Source of the DNA: Neptunicoccus cionae
GTDB taxonomy: Bacteria > Pseudomonadota > Alphaproteobacteria > Rhodobacterales > Rhodobacteraceae
Direction: 5' to 3'
NCBI RefSeq assembly: GCF_014643735.1
Contig: NZ_BMKA01000002.1
Location: 744,001-808,000, forward strand
DNA length: 64,000 bases
The stretch's first letter is position 1. Each line of letters begins with the position of its first letter. A program made the position numbers and the translations under genes. This document shows positions 52,915-62,938 of this stretch, piece by piece. The notes beneath the pieces are model-generated. The model was given only the letters and a program-made list of their open reading frames with translations. It was not told the DNA's origin and did not search any database.

Positions 52915-54247
52915 TGGTCAACCCCTCTACCAAAAGACTGGGCACAACGCGGCTTAGGTGGGGGCGTCCGTCATTGGCCGGTGTGATATTCATCAGCATA
53001 TCCCGCAGGTTACCTGCCACAGTGCATTCGTTCACCGGACCTGTAATTTCGCCGTTCTCCACCCAGAAGCCCGAAGCGCCACGGGAATAGTCTCCGGTAT
53101 TGGGGTTGATGGTAGACCCGATCATCGAAGTGATCACCAGCCCTGTTCCCATTTGGGCAATCAGGTCTTCGCGGGTCACATCGCCGGGCGTCAGAGCCAG
53201 ATTGCCGAGCGAAGGCGATGGCGGCGTCGAGACACCACGGCTTGCGTTGCCGGTGCTGTCCATGCCCAACTTGCGCCCCGTTGCCAGATCAAGCGTCCAG
53301 CCTTGCAGGATACCGTCCTTCACCAGTGCGCGCTCCTGAACCGGCAGGCCTTCCCCATCAAAAGGACGGCTGCCCGCCACGCGGGGACGGTGGGGGTTTT
53401 CGATCAGAGACAGGCTGGCAGGCAGAACCTGTTCGCCCAGCGCGTCCTTCAGAAAGCTGGCACCGCGCACGATGGCAGAGCCGTTAATCGCCCCAACCAG
53501 ATGGCCGATCAGCGAAGCTGCGATCCGTTCGTCAAACAGCACCGGATAGGCGCCGGTTGGTGGACGGGTAGAACCGGCGCGCGCGGCGGCGCGTTCACCG
53601 GCGGTGCGTCCAATGCTGCGCGGATCCGGCAGATCGGCGTAGTGGCTGCGGGCCTCTCCGTGATAGTCACGCTCCATCGAAAGGCCCTCACCGGAAATCG
53701 CCACGCAAGATGTGGAATACGCCCCACGGCGATAGCCGCCGGAAAATCCGTTGCTGGCGGCCAGATGCAAAGAGGTCTCGCTGTAGCCGGAACTTGCGCC
53801 CTGCACCTGATCCACGCCAGACACTTCCAGCGCGGCGGCTTCGGCTTCCAGCGCGAGTTGTTCCAGATCCGCAGGGCTTGGCGCGGCGCGGTCGTCATAT
53901 AACTCCAGCGCGGCCACATCCCATTCGGTGGCAAGCTGATCGGGTCGTGCCAAACCGCAAGTGGGATCGTCAGGCGCTTCGCGGGCCATCGCAACCGCCC
54001 GTTCCGCCATCGTGGCAATGCTGGCTTCGCTGTCGTCGGAAATAGACACACAGGCCTGTTTCGCACCACACAAAACCCGCAACCCCAGATCCACCCCTTC
54101 AGAGCGTTCCGCATGTTCCAAAGCGCCCGTGCGCATCTCGATGGAAATGGAGGTCCCTTCCATCACCAGCGTATCCGCGCTATCCGCGCCCGCCCGTTTT
54201 GCGGCTGCCAACACCTGTTGCGCCAAATCCGACAATCTGCCTGTCAT
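52901..54247 (-). CDS. pmbA: TldE/PmbA-family metalloprotease subunit
   Basis: The 448-residue protein of the TldD/PmbA family begins LSDLAQQVLAAAKRAGADSA and has the family's VDLGLRVLCGAKQACVSISD. The central GAYPVLFDERIAASLIGHLV, the GNASRGVSTPPSPSLGNLAL block and the C-terminal (SRGASGFWVENGEITGPVNE) follow. TldD/TldE form a heterodimeric protease acting on modified peptides and CcdA. This copy lacks the HExxxH zinc motif of TldD, which fits TldE/PmbA. It heads the cysQ-waaA-lpxK run on the minus strand. Confidence 0.9.
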   Translation of the reverse strand: MTGRLSDLAQQVLAAAKRAGADSADTLVMEGTSISIEMRTGALEHAERSEGVDLGLRVLCGAKQACVSISDDSEASIATMAERAVAMAREAPDDPTCGLARPDQLATEWDVAALELYDDRAAPSPADLEQLALEAEAAALEVSGVDQVQGASSGYSETSLHLAASNGFSGGYRRGAYSTSCVAISGEGLSMERDYHGEARSHYADLPDPRSIGRTAGERAAARAGSTRPPTGAYPVLFDERIAASLIGHLVGAINGSAIVRGASFLKDALGEQVLPASLSLIENPHRPRVAGSRPFDGEGLPVQERALVKDGILQGWTLDLATGRKLGMDSTGNASRGVSTPPSPSLGNLALTPGDVTREDLIAQMGTGLVITSMIGSTINPNTGDYSRGASGFWVENGEITGPVNECTVAGNLRDMLMNITPANDGRPHLSRVVPSLLVEGLTIAGA

Positions 54248-54289
54248 GCTGCTCCGCCTTCATTTGTCTGTGATAGACACCTAGAACAA

Positions 54290-54315
54290 ACGGCAGGGCT
54301 GCAAAACCCTGCCGT
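54290..54315. terminator. Bidirectional-looking hairpin between the DUF2125 gene and pmbA
   Basis: ACGGCAGGG and CCCTGCCGT form a 9-bp stem around an 8-base loop. On the plus strand TTCCGTTTTT follows, and on the minus strand a TTTGTTCT tail follows. The minus-strand reading ends the DUF2125 transcript before pmbA. Confidence 0.75.
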
Positions 54316-54340
54316 TCCGTTTTTACCTGCATTGAAGCGG

Positions 54341-55783
54341 TTATTTGACCCGCTGGCCATTGGCCAGAATGGAGCCGTCTGCGTTCATTTCGATTTTAGA
54401 CACCAAATGATCCGTTCCATTGCCACCGGGTACTGTGAACATGCCCGACATCATCTTGATCATCTGTCCCTGTTGTTGGGGCACCATTCCAAGCGCAACC
54501 AGTTTATCAAGCAAGCCAACGCCGCCCCTAAGATCCATATTCACCTCGCCGACAGGCATCGGTGGGAAGGTCGCGTTGTTCAGTTTGGCCTCCCCGCTTC
54601 CGTTCAGGGCGGCACCCGCGATGCTCAGGGTTACATCGTTGATTTTTACACTGTCGACCTCAACCGGAACCGACTTGGCTTCTGCCGCGCTCAGCGCTTC
54701 AACCAGCCATTTGATCTGCGCGCTCAGATCGATGTTCAGCCTGGCTGCTTCTCGTGGCAGGGAACCGGTGGGATCAAACATGCCCCAAACCGTGTCTGAC
54801 AGTTCCAGCCCGTCAAACCCCATCTGTATCCGTGCCGGCAGCGGCGCGTCTACTTTCTTCAGCGGCAGCTTGACCTGCGTTGTGGCTTCTTTGATCTGTG
54901 CAGAAAACGGCGGAAGGGGGATGTCCTTTAGCTGGACATTATAGGCCACATCCTGCGCCGTGCCGCCCAAATCAAATATGCCGTCCTTAACAGAAAAGCT
55001 GCCATCCGCGCTGCTGGCCTTAGTGTCTATAACCATAGCTGATTGCGGTGCTGTAATATCGGTGGAGCCCGTCATCTTGCCCATCTGATAGCTGACAGAC
55101 AGATTGCGGCTACCTGCGAACAACTCATCCAGAGACGCCTCGTTCACCGCATCCATATCAAAGGTGGCGGACAGATCGTCGTAGCTGCCGGTCGAAGACA
55201 TCTTCGTTTTGCCGTCGTCCAGATCATAGCGCAGTTCCAGATTGGCCGCTTTCAGGCTGCCCTCATAGTGGGGCGTATCCGCACCGGTGCTGACCTGATT
55301 GACCACCACATCATTCGCAGCCATCTCCATCGAAAACGGCGGCTCAAAGGTGGAGGTTTCAACCGCTATCCGGCTGGCGGTGATGTCATGATTCCGCGCC
55401 GATTTTTCACCCGACACGATATGGGTGATACCTTCCGTGCGCACAACGACATCCGCTTTGGGCTTCTCCCCCTTGGGATCAATGGAAATTTTCACTTCTG
55501 GGGGATAGCTGAGAGACACTTTACCGCCGCCCAGTTCTTCTGCCCGCATGAACTCCAGCGTGTAACTGCCTTCATCCTCTGGCAGCCCGATCATGATATC
55601 GCGCCATTCAACTGTGGAACCTGACACGGTCTCTTGTCCCGGTGACACAGTCATACCGCTTGCGCGCAACTCGTCGAAGTATTCGGCCACCACTTCCTGT
55701 GCCAGTTCCTGCGCAAGCACAGGAGAGCAGAGGGCGGTGGACAGTAGCAAAGTGGTGGAAAAATTTTTAAAGGAAAATGGCAT
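54341..55783 (-). CDS. Exported DUF2125 protein
   Basis: The 480-residue secreted protein has a signal peptide (MPFSFKNFSTTLLLSTALCSPVLA) and the DUF2125 pattern of repeated beta strands with DL/KV turns. It ends KIEMNADGSILANGQRVK, a tail typical of alphaproteobacterial members. DUF2125 proteins are probably envelope proteins, perhaps lipid- or AsmA-like carriers, but none is well characterised. A strong AGGAGG precedes ATG 55783. The plus-strand ORFs across it are shadows. Confidence 0.85.
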   Translation of the reverse strand: MPFSFKNFSTTLLLSTALCSPVLAQELAQEVVAEYFDELRASGMTVSPGQETVSGSTVEWRDIMIGLPEDEGSYTLEFMRAEELGGGKVSLSYPPEVKISIDPKGEKPKADVVVRTEGITHIVSGEKSARNHDITASRIAVETSTFEPPFSMEMAANDVVVNQVSTGADTPHYEGSLKAANLELRYDLDDGKTKMSSTGSYDDLSATFDMDAVNEASLDELFAGSRNLSVSYQMGKMTGSTDITAPQSAMVIDTKASSADGSFSVKDGIFDLGGTAQDVAYNVQLKDIPLPPFSAQIKEATTQVKLPLKKVDAPLPARIQMGFDGLELSDTVWGMFDPTGSLPREAARLNIDLSAQIKWLVEALSAAEAKSVPVEVDSVKINDVTLSIAGAALNGSGEAKLNNATFPPMPVGEVNMDLRGGVGLLDKLVALGMVPQQQGQMIKMMSGMFTVPGGNGTDHLVSKIEMNADGSILANGQRVK

Positions 55784-55957
55784 GAAGCCTCCTGAAATTT
55801 GTGGAATTCATATGCGGACCGCTCCGGTTGTAGGGGACTTGAGCATATACGGAATCGGCACGGGTGTTAGTTTCTCATAGTTCGGAACCGGTTGCAATTT
55901 AGCCCGCCCCGCGTGGGTCGACTGTCCGGATTCGCACAAATTGACCGGCAATCACAG

Positions 55958-56683
55958 TTACAACATACGAATGACATCCCGATCAATCGACAGGGTATAG
56001 CCCTTGCGGCTGATGTTCTTGACCAGAAGATGGGACACCAACTGATTGCCAAGCTGGTCTCGCAAGCGTTTGATCCGCGTCGCCCCCGCTGCTTCTTCGC
56101 AATCGGCAGCGTTCTTGCCGGAAATCATGGATTCCAGCTCCGCGCCGGTGATGACCTCGTCATCCAGACGCGCCTCGCACAGGACCGACAGGGTTTCGCA
56201 AATGCTCTCGGTCAGATCGAACTCCATGTTATTGATATAGACCACCCGTTCATCGCGGCTGACAATCAGGCTGGTAATGTGGATACCGAACTGTTCGATT
56301 TCATCCAACCGGCGGGACAACCCATAGTTTGTGAACAGGAAGTATAGGGCTGACAGCAACAGCGCCGATGCCAGCAGCAGCAGGATAAAAATGATCAGCC
56401 GGTAACTTTGCAGCACATCGGCAAAGGCCGTGCCTGACTGGGCGAGGATCTCCAACAGCTTGATCTGCTCTCCGGTGGTCAGGGCGTCATTTTCCGCAAA
56501 TATCCGCGCCACGCGATCATTGAACGCATTTGCATCGGGCAGCGCCATAAACAGCACCACCGCTGTCACAAGGATCAGCAGCAAAACCAGTACGGAACCG
56601 GAGACCACCACATTGCGGGGTTTCAACCGGTGCAGCAGGCGGGTCGGTGCAGCGTCAGTATCTAAGGAAATAGGGTCCGGCAT
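55958..56683 (-). CDS. Membrane-anchored winged-helix protein, C-terminal DNA-binding-like domain
   Basis: The 241-residue protein has two transmembrane segments (about 25-48 and 96-117) around a roughly 47-residue periplasmic loop; basic residues put both termini in the cytoplasm. Residues about 145-235 look like the OmpR/ToxR winged helix. They include the opening strand VVYINNMEFDLTESICETLS, the recognition-helix region TRIKRLRDQLGNQLV and the hairpin KNISRKGYTLSI, matching RLRxKL..GYxL. In ToxR and CadC the DNA-binding domain is N-terminal, so this order is reversed. The start at 56683 has AGGAC upstream and overlaps the partner gene by 29 bases. Confidence 0.65.
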   Translation of the reverse strand: MPDPISLDTDAAPTRLLHRLKPRNVVVSGSVLVLLLILVTAVVLFMALPDANAFNDRVARIFAENDALTTGEQIKLLEILAQSGTAFADVLQSYRLIIFILLLLASALLLSALYFLFTNYGLSRRLDEIEQFGIHITSLIVSRDERVVYINNMEFDLTESICETLSVLCEARLDDEVITGAELESMISGKNAADCEEAAGATRIKRLRDQLGNQLVSHLLVKNISRKGYTLSIDRDVIRML

Positions 56684-56972
56684 TGTCCTGTCTCTGTTGC
56701 AGGCCATTGCGGCCGAATGTGGAAACGATACGCAGCAGGGTCCAACCATCCGGAGCGATCCGGCGGCTCACGGCCTGCTCTGCCCGCCTTGGGGACTGGC
56801 ACGCGCGGGCACCCAGTTCAATCACACCATAGTGCAATTCCAGATTGCCCGACACCGACCGTTTCGCTTTGTAATCTGCGAAACACCCGTTCTGCTGTGC
56901 GCTTACAGGGTGCGCCATGACCAATCCGGCCACAAGCGCACCCAACATCCATATATGTAATACGTGTTTCAT
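56655..56972 (-). CDS. Small exported protein overlapping the membrane winged-helix gene
   Basis: The 105-residue protein has a signal peptide (MKHVLHIWMLGALVAGLVMA..VSA|QQ) and two mature cysteines (GCFADYK, ARACQSP) likely joined by a disulphide. I recognise no family. ATG 56972 has AGGAATTTG upstream. The gene overlaps the winged-helix gene by 29 bases in a different frame, so the two are co-expressed. It may be a periplasmic partner of the membrane protein, as ToxS is for ToxR, but this is inference. Confidence 0.65.
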   Translation of the reverse strand: MKHVLHIWMLGALVAGLVMAHPVSAQQNGCFADYKAKRSVSGNLELHYGVIELGARACQSPRRAEQAVSRRIAPDGWTLLRIVSTFGRNGLQQRQDNAGPYFLRY

Positions 56973-57138
56973 GCCAAATTCCTGCGCAATACTGGCGGGT
57001 AATACAATAACAAAGCCGATTTCGGGGCGTGTTATCCCATAACAATGCGGTGTTTTTGTCTGACAACTGGGGTTTGGGCAGGGTTGGTCCATGTCGCGAT
57101 GCATTCCGCATTGCCCAAGCTCCTAAGAGGAAAACGCC

Positions 57139-57531
57139 ATGTTCCATAAAATGACCCTGACAGGAATTCTCGCCCTTGCCCTTGTTGCAGCGCCGATCAC
57201 CGCACCTGCGGCGCTGGCAAAAGACAACGTGGACCGTCTGTTACTGGGCCTGACCGCACTGGGTGTGATCAGTGTCATCGCCAATGAGGCTAAAAAATCC
57301 GATCACCAGCCGACCTATGTGCGGCCTGCGCCACAACCGCGGCACCATTACAAACCCCATTACCACGGCAAGAAACACTATCAGGCACAACGCCCCGTCA
57401 AACATCACTTCACCCCGCCAGCAAACTGTCTGCGCAAGAAATGGACGCAAAACGGTTGGGTCAAATTCTACAATCAGGCCTGTGTGAATAAATACCGCCC
57501 TGCGAACCACCACGGCCACTACCGCCGCTAA
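57139..57531 (+). CDS. Small exported His-rich protein
   Basis: The 130-residue protein has a signal peptide (MFHKMTLTGILALALVAAPI..ALA|KDN) and a stretch of about 50 residues rich in His, Pro and Tyr (HHYKPHYHGKKHYQAQRP, KHHF), then two Cys and a closing HHGHYRR. Similar small proteins in the group have an RcnB-like or metal-buffering look, but I cannot assign a family. AAGAGGAAAACGCC precedes the ATG. It is divergent from the small exported protein, with about 165 bases of shared promoter region. A terminator follows. Confidence 0.7.
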   Translation: MFHKMTLTGILALALVAAPITAPAALAKDNVDRLLLGLTALGVISVIANEAKKSDHQPTYVRPAPQPRHHYKPHYHGKKHYQAQRPVKHHFTPPANCLRKKWTQNGWVKFYNQACVNKYRPANHHGHYRR

Positions 57532-57555
57532 GCAGGACACAAGAATCAAATTAAG

Positions 57556-57580
57556 CAGCGCCCTGTATCGGGCGCTGTTT
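57556..57580 (+). terminator. Hairpin terminator after the His-rich gene
   Basis: CAGCGCCC and GGGCGCTG form an 8-bp stem with a TGTATC loop, then TTT. It separates the small exported gene from rnhB. Confidence 0.75.
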
Positions 57581-57627
57581 GCACACGGCCGCTTGCCAAA
57601 CCTGCGCACAGACGGCACCTACAGAGA

Positions 57628-58260
57628 ATGATCGATATAAACATAGAACCCGAACTCCGCCGCACACATGGACTCACACGTATCGCCGGTGTCGACGAAG
57701 TGGGACGCGGACCTTGGGCCGGTCCGGTCACGGCTTGCGCCGTGATATTGGACCCTAGACGTATTCCGGACGGGTTGGATGATTCGAAAAAGCTGTCAGC
57801 AAAGCGGCGGGATGCCCTTTTCGATCAGATTGTGGACCAAGCCGATGTTTCCGTTTTTCACGTTAGTGTGGAAGAAATCGATCGGATCAACATCTTGCAA
57901 GCCTCTTTGCTGGCGATGCGGCGCGCCATTGAAGGACTGGCAAATCCAGCCGAATTCGCGCTGATAGATGGCAACAAAACACCACAAGGACTGGCCTGTC
58001 CGTCCGAAACGCTGGTGAAGGGGGACGGACGCTGCCTGTCGATCGCTGCCGCTTCCATTGTGGCGAAAGTGACGCGGGACCGGATGATGGTTGCGCTTTC
58101 GCAACAGTTTCCTGGCTATGGATGGGAAACTAACGCCGGATACGGCACGAAAGCCCACATTGCGGGTCTTGAAACGCTTGGGGTGACACAACATCACCGG
58201 CGGTCCTTTAAGCCGATCCACAACATGTTGTGTTTAGAAGGCTGCCCCAAAAACGTCTAA
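57628..58260 (+). CDS. rnhB: Ribonuclease HII
   Basis: The 210-residue enzyme removes RNA from RNA/DNA hybrids and single ribonucleotides. The catalytic motif [16 protein letters not shown] supplies the Asp-Glu pair (about residue 22). LIDGNK holds the third Asp, and [19 protein letters not shown] is the conserved helix with the fourth acid downstream. It precedes ccrM, an order widespread in Alphaproteobacteria, with a 90-base gap that carries two GANTC sites. Confidence 0.95.
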   Translation: MIDINIEPELRRTHGLTRIAGVDEVGRGPWAGPVTACAVILDPRRIPDGLDDSKKLSAKRRDALFDQIVDQADVSVFHVSVEEIDRINILQASLLAMRRAIEGLANPAEFALIDGNKTPQGLACPSETLVKGDGRCLSIAAASIVAKVTRDRMMVALSQQFPGYGWETNAGYGTKAHIAGLETLGVTQHHRRSFKPIHNMLCLEGCPKNV

Positions 58261-59457
<1,197 letters not shown>

Positions 59458-59506
59458 GAGTTTACCGCCGACGTCCGGGGCCGCCCCCGGGCGCGAAGCC
59501 TGACTA

Positions 59507-59535
59507 GCCCTGCCCTTGTGGCAGGGCCTTTTTTT
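59507..59535 (+). terminator. Rho-independent terminator after ccrM
   Basis: GCCCTGCC pairs with GGCAGGGC across CTTGT, then a run of eight T. It is a textbook intrinsic terminator 50 bases past the ccrM stop. Confidence 0.95.
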
Positions 59536-59573
59536 GGCGTTGTGGCGCAGGCGTCTTAAGACCCTGCGTTTAC

Positions 59574-59611
59574 GAAGCTTCATTTAAGAAGCTTCTTATA
59601 TGAAGCTTCAT
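59574..59611. repeat. Three 14-bp-spaced GAAGCTTC palindromes
   Basis: GAAGCTTC occurs at 59574-59581, 59588-59595 and 59602-59609, each exactly 14 bases from the next. AT-rich spacers (ATTTAA, TTATAT, ATATAT) separate them. The third sits in the 16-bp perfect palindrome ATATGAAGCTTCATAT. A degenerate fourth (ATGAAGCC) follows about 20 bases later. It lies between the convergent ccrM and FAD-oxidoreductase genes. Confidence 0.85.
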
Positions 59612-59714
59612 ATATGCAGTATGATGAAGCCGTTTATGAATTTATTACAAACACTTAAAAAGCTGATTTTTTTGGTGCGTTTTACACACCTACTGCCGGA
59701 TCACAGGCGAGACC

Positions 59715-60890
59715 TCAGCCGGAGATCTTGGCCTTGATGTTCAGCCAAACTGTTCGCGCCATCGTGCGCCACCCGAAACGGGATCGCACAAGCTCTGTCA
59801 TTTCCTGCTCTGACAACCGACCCAACCGCTCGACCGACTTATCCCAACGCTCCGGTGAATATCCGGCGATGCGCGTGTTTACCATAAATCCGAACCTGTA
59901 ATCCCGTTGGAACGCCTGCCGCGCCGCAGCTTCATATCGGCCGAGCGCTTTGTCGTCGCCATTCAAATAGGCCGTCACCTCAGCCCCGAGCAATCGACCG
60001 TATTCAACCGCAATCCTGATCCCTTCGCCCACCGTCGGAGTGGCAAAATTCGCGGAATCCCCCGTGCGCACAACCTTGCCGAATACAAGCTCCGGATCAT
60101 AGGGTTCTGACGGGATAATCCCAGCATTCACTTCATAGTCCTGAGGAATTTCAATTCCGTAACGGGCCGCCTGCCCGCTGGCTTTAAAGTCTTCCATCAC
60201 TTGGCGAGGTGTCAGATCGGTGTCGGGATAGATCACCCCGATCCCCAATCGCAACCGATCCCCCGGCGTTGGGAAAATCCAGCCATACCCGGTGAGCGCG
60301 GACGAACCGACAAACAGAACCGCCCTATTGGGATCAAAGTTACCGATAGGAAACTCGTATTCGATCCCAACCCCGGTGCGCTGCGGTTTGCGCCCCAGAC
60401 CAAGGCTTTCGATCACGGCAGACTGCCAACCGGAGGCATCGATGACCATGGCAGAAAGAATGCTGAAACTGCCCCGCTCCCGCGAGCGGATTTGCGACAG
60501 AAACTGCCCGTCTTCCTGCTCGATGCAGCTCAGGAATTTCGCGCCGGTCATCAATTCACTGCGCTTGCCATCCGACAGACTGGCGAGGTGTTGGTAGACG
60601 GCCGTCACATCCATCACCGCCATTTTATCGTCATCCACCGCGAACCGCGCTTCCGCGTTATCGGAGAAAAAGTCGAGCTGGTCGATCACGCGGTACATCT
60701 GCGGCGGGATGCCCAACGCTTCCATATCACGTTTCCACGTGCCCCCACTGGTGCGCACCGGCAAGCCGATTTCCGCGTCCTGATGCACCACGATGCTGTG
60801 CACCTCATCCCCAAGGTGGGAGGCAACGGACAGGCCGGCAGGCCCGCCACCCACGATCAGAACGTCACATGCTATGATGTCAGTCAGCAT
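59715..60890 (-). CDS. FAD-dependent oxidoreductase (geranylgeranyl reductase/flavin monooxygenase-like)
   Basis: The 391-residue flavoprotein starts with the Rossmann motif VLIVGGGPAGLSVASHLG. A central VIDASGWQSAV follows, and GDSANFATPTVGEGIRIAVEYG is the second FAD-binding block. Layout and length match the geranylgeranyl reductase-like group of the GR2 family, which act on isoprenoid or quinone chains or halogenated substrates. No pathway partner is adjacent. The ATG overlaps the stop of the HAD phosphatase gene by 11 bases. Confidence 0.8.
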   Translation of the reverse strand: MLTDIIACDVLIVGGGPAGLSVASHLGDEVHSIVVHQDAEIGLPVRTSGGTWKRDMEALGIPPQMYRVIDQLDFFSDNAEARFAVDDDKMAVMDVTAVYQHLASLSDGKRSELMTGAKFLSCIEQEDGQFLSQIRSRERGSFSILSAMVIDASGWQSAVIESLGLGRKPQRTGVGIEYEFPIGNFDPNRAVLFVGSSALTGYGWIFPTPGDRLRLGIGVIYPDTDLTPRQVMEDFKASGQAARYGIEIPQDYEVNAGIIPSEPYDPELVFGKVVRTGDSANFATPTVGEGIRIAVEYGRLLGAEVTAYLNGDDKALGRYEAAARQAFQRDYRFGFMVNTRIAGYSPERWDKSVERLGRLSEQEMTELVRSRFGWRTMARTVWLNIKAKISG

Positions 60891-61542
60891 CTAAACCTAA
60901 TAGATCAAACGCTATTTCCGGCACTTCTTCGGGCGCACCAGCCAGTGAATCCGCTTCGGATTGATGCAACTCGTCCGGTTCACCAAAGCCCCACAGCGCG
61001 CCAATGCTCGGGATTTCATTATTGCGTGCGCCAAAAACATCAAACCGCCGGTCGCCAACCATAACGGTCTTGGCCGGATCAGCACCTGTTTCATCCAGCG
61101 CAAATTTCAGCAGGTCGGTTTTGTCGGCGTTTGTCCCGTCCAGTTCTGATCCGAACAGTTGCTCCACATGGGCATGAATACCGAAATGCTCGATAATTTC
61201 CTGCGCATAGACGTGGGGTTTGCTGGTGGTGATGTACATCTTTGCATCGACCTGATGCAAAGCGTCGAACATTTCGCCCACACCGTCATAAACATCGGCC
61301 AGATACATAGCCTCATCCGTGTAAAACGCGCGGTACAGATCCACCGCCTGATCCAGATCGGCACCCGGCCCAAGCAGCACGTCAAAGCTGTTCCACAAAG
61401 GCGGGCCGATGCACCATGTCAGATCATCCGCGTGGGGAACATCAACCATCCCCATTTCGCCGAGCGCGTGTTGAATGGCTTGGGTGATGCCCTCTTTAGG
61501 GTCGATCAGAGTCCCGTCGAGATCAAAGAAGAGTGTAAGCAT
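60880..61542 (-). CDS. HAD-superfamily phosphatase (phosphoglycolate phosphatase-like)
   Basis: The 220-residue protein has motif I FFDLDGTLIDPKEGI at residues 5-19, the second motif Thr/Ser in MYITTSKPHVYAQ and motif IV VMVGDRRFDVFGA. The cap domain lies after motif I (C1-type), as in phosphoglycolate phosphatases. Likely a small-molecule phosphomonoesterase. It is co-transcribed with the FAD-dependent oxidoreductase by overlap. Confidence 0.85.
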   Translation of the reverse strand: MLTLFFDLDGTLIDPKEGITQAIQHALGEMGMVDVPHADDLTWCIGPPLWNSFDVLLGPGADLDQAVDLYRAFYTDEAMYLADVYDGVGEMFDALHQVDAKMYITTSKPHVYAQEIIEHFGIHAHVEQLFGSELDGTNADKTDLLKFALDETGADPAKTVMVGDRRFDVFGARNNEIPSIGALWGFGEPDELHQSEADSLAGAPEEVPEIAFDLLGLDAD

Positions 61543-61658
61543 GATAACCCGCTGCTGGTCCTGTCGCCGCCGTTATCGTTAAAATCGCGACGGATTGCCA
61601 GCCTATACCTTGAAGGAGCAGCGAAAGACCTTGCGTAGGCCCCGAACCCGATGCTGGT

Positions 61659-61982
61659 TCAGTCGTAAAACGGGGTCACTTGCGCCACAACGACAGAGTT
61701 TTCATCGAGCGCCCGCTGCATCAGACCTTCTTCGTCTTCGCTGATGTCATGACCTTCCGCGCGGCGTTCGGCCAATGTGCCATAGCCCGACACGTCCAAA
61801 GGCGCCATGTCCGCCTGCTTTAGGATGGCCACGGTTTCACGCACGGCTTCAGCTTCGTCGATACCGCTGGCAAAACACATCAGCGCCGCACCGGTTGCGT
61901 TTTTGGGCAAGCCGTCACTGTCGCTCCGGCCGACTTCGACCAAAAGGGTGAACACTTGTTGTTTGGAATCTGGTTTTGCCAC
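61659..61982 (-). CDS. Conserved small protein upstream of dapD cluster
   Basis: The 107-residue acidic protein has GTG start (61982) and reads AKPDSKQQVFTLLVEVGRSD, then GAALMCFASGIDEAEAVRET and VVVAQVTPFYD. It is well-formed as a coding frame, with no signal peptide or membrane segment. I recognise the look of a conserved Rhodobacteraceae protein but no named domain. It lies 62 bases downstream of dapD on the same strand. Confidence 0.6.
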   Translation of the reverse strand: MAKPDSKQQVFTLLVEVGRSDSDGLPKNATGAALMCFASGIDEAEAVRETVAILKQADMAPLDVSGYGTLAERRAEGHDISEDEEGLMQRALDENSVVVAQVTPFYD

Positions 61983-62044
61983 AGGTCTTGCCTTTGTTGG
62001 CGCACCACAAGGGGGTGGTGCGCCGTTTTAATGTAATAGACTGC

Positions 62045-62872
62045 TTAGTCGCGCAGCAGCTCGTTGATCGAAGTTTTAGAGCGTGTTTGCGCATCCACCC
62101 GTTTCACAATCACGGCGCAGTACAGGTTCACACCGTTCTTGGACGGCATGGAGCCAGATACCACAACCGAACCGGACGGCACTTCGCCGTACATCACTTC
62201 GCCTGTTTCACGATCTACGATTTTGGTGGACTGGCCGATAAACACCCCCATCCCCAGAACGGACCCTTCGCGCACGATGCAGCCTTCGACCACCTCGGAG
62301 CGCGCACCAATGAAGCAGTTGTCTTCAATAATGGTCGGGCCAGCCTGCATGGGCTCCAGAACGCCGCCGATGCCTACACCACCGGACAGGTGTACGTTTT
62401 TACCGATTTGCGCGCAGCTTCCGACAGTGGCCCAAGTGTCGACCATGGTGCCTGTGTCCACATAGGCGCCAAGGTTCACGAACGACGGCATCAACACCAC
62501 ACCCGGTGCGACATAGGCAGATTTGCGCACGATGCAGTTTGGTACAGCGCGAAAGCCTGCGTCCTTCCACTGCGCATCGTCCCAGCCTTTGAACTTGCTG
62601 TCGACCTTGTCCCACCAACCAGCACCTTGCGGGCCACCGGATTGTTGTTCCATGTCTTTCAGACGAAAGCCCAGCAGAACGGCCTTCTTTGCCCACTGGT
62701 TTACATGCCAGTCACCATTGTCCTGACGCTCTGCAACCCGCAGTTTGCCGCTGTCCAACGCATTCAGCGTATCCTCGATCGCGTCACGGGTTTCGCCCGT
62801 TGTGGCCGGAGTGATCGCGTCACGATCTTCCCAAGCGGCTTCGATGGCGGATTCAAGCTGTGCATTAGACAT
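62045..62872 (-). CDS. dapD: 2,3,4,5-tetrahydropyridine-2,6-dicarboxylate N-succinyltransferase
   Basis: The 275-residue enzyme of lysine/diaminopimelate synthesis uses succinyl-CoA. The N-terminal helical domain is followed by the left-handed beta-helix with hexapeptide repeats, including [40 protein letters not shown] and [20 protein letters not shown]. Length matches the family. I start at ATG 62872; the longer in-frame ORF lacks a good ribosome-binding site. Confidence 0.95.
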   Translation of the reverse strand: MSNAQLESAIEAAWEDRDAITPATTGETRDAIEDTLNALDSGKLRVAERQDNGDWHVNQWAKKAVLLGFRLKDMEQQSGGPQGAGWWDKVDSKFKGWDDAQWKDAGFRAVPNCIVRKSAYVAPGVVLMPSFVNLGAYVDTGTMVDTWATVGSCAQIGKNVHLSGGVGIGGVLEPMQAGPTIIEDNCFIGARSEVVEGCIVREGSVLGMGVFIGQSTKIVDRETGEVMYGEVPSGSVVVSGSMPSKNGVNLYCAVIVKRVDAQTRSKTSINELLRD

Positions 62873-62938
62873 ATCGGTTTTCCGTTCTGATGGTCTGAAG
62901 TTCCAAGGCGCTATAGCCCTAAAGCGCCCGCCGCGCAA

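Noticed and set aside
52958-53902. 314-codon plus-strand ORF
   Set aside because: Antisense shadow of the TldE/PmbA gene, which has full-length family similarity.
61976-62890. 304-codon plus-strand ORF
   Set aside because: Antisense shadow of dapD, whose hexapeptide-repeat structure is unmistakable.
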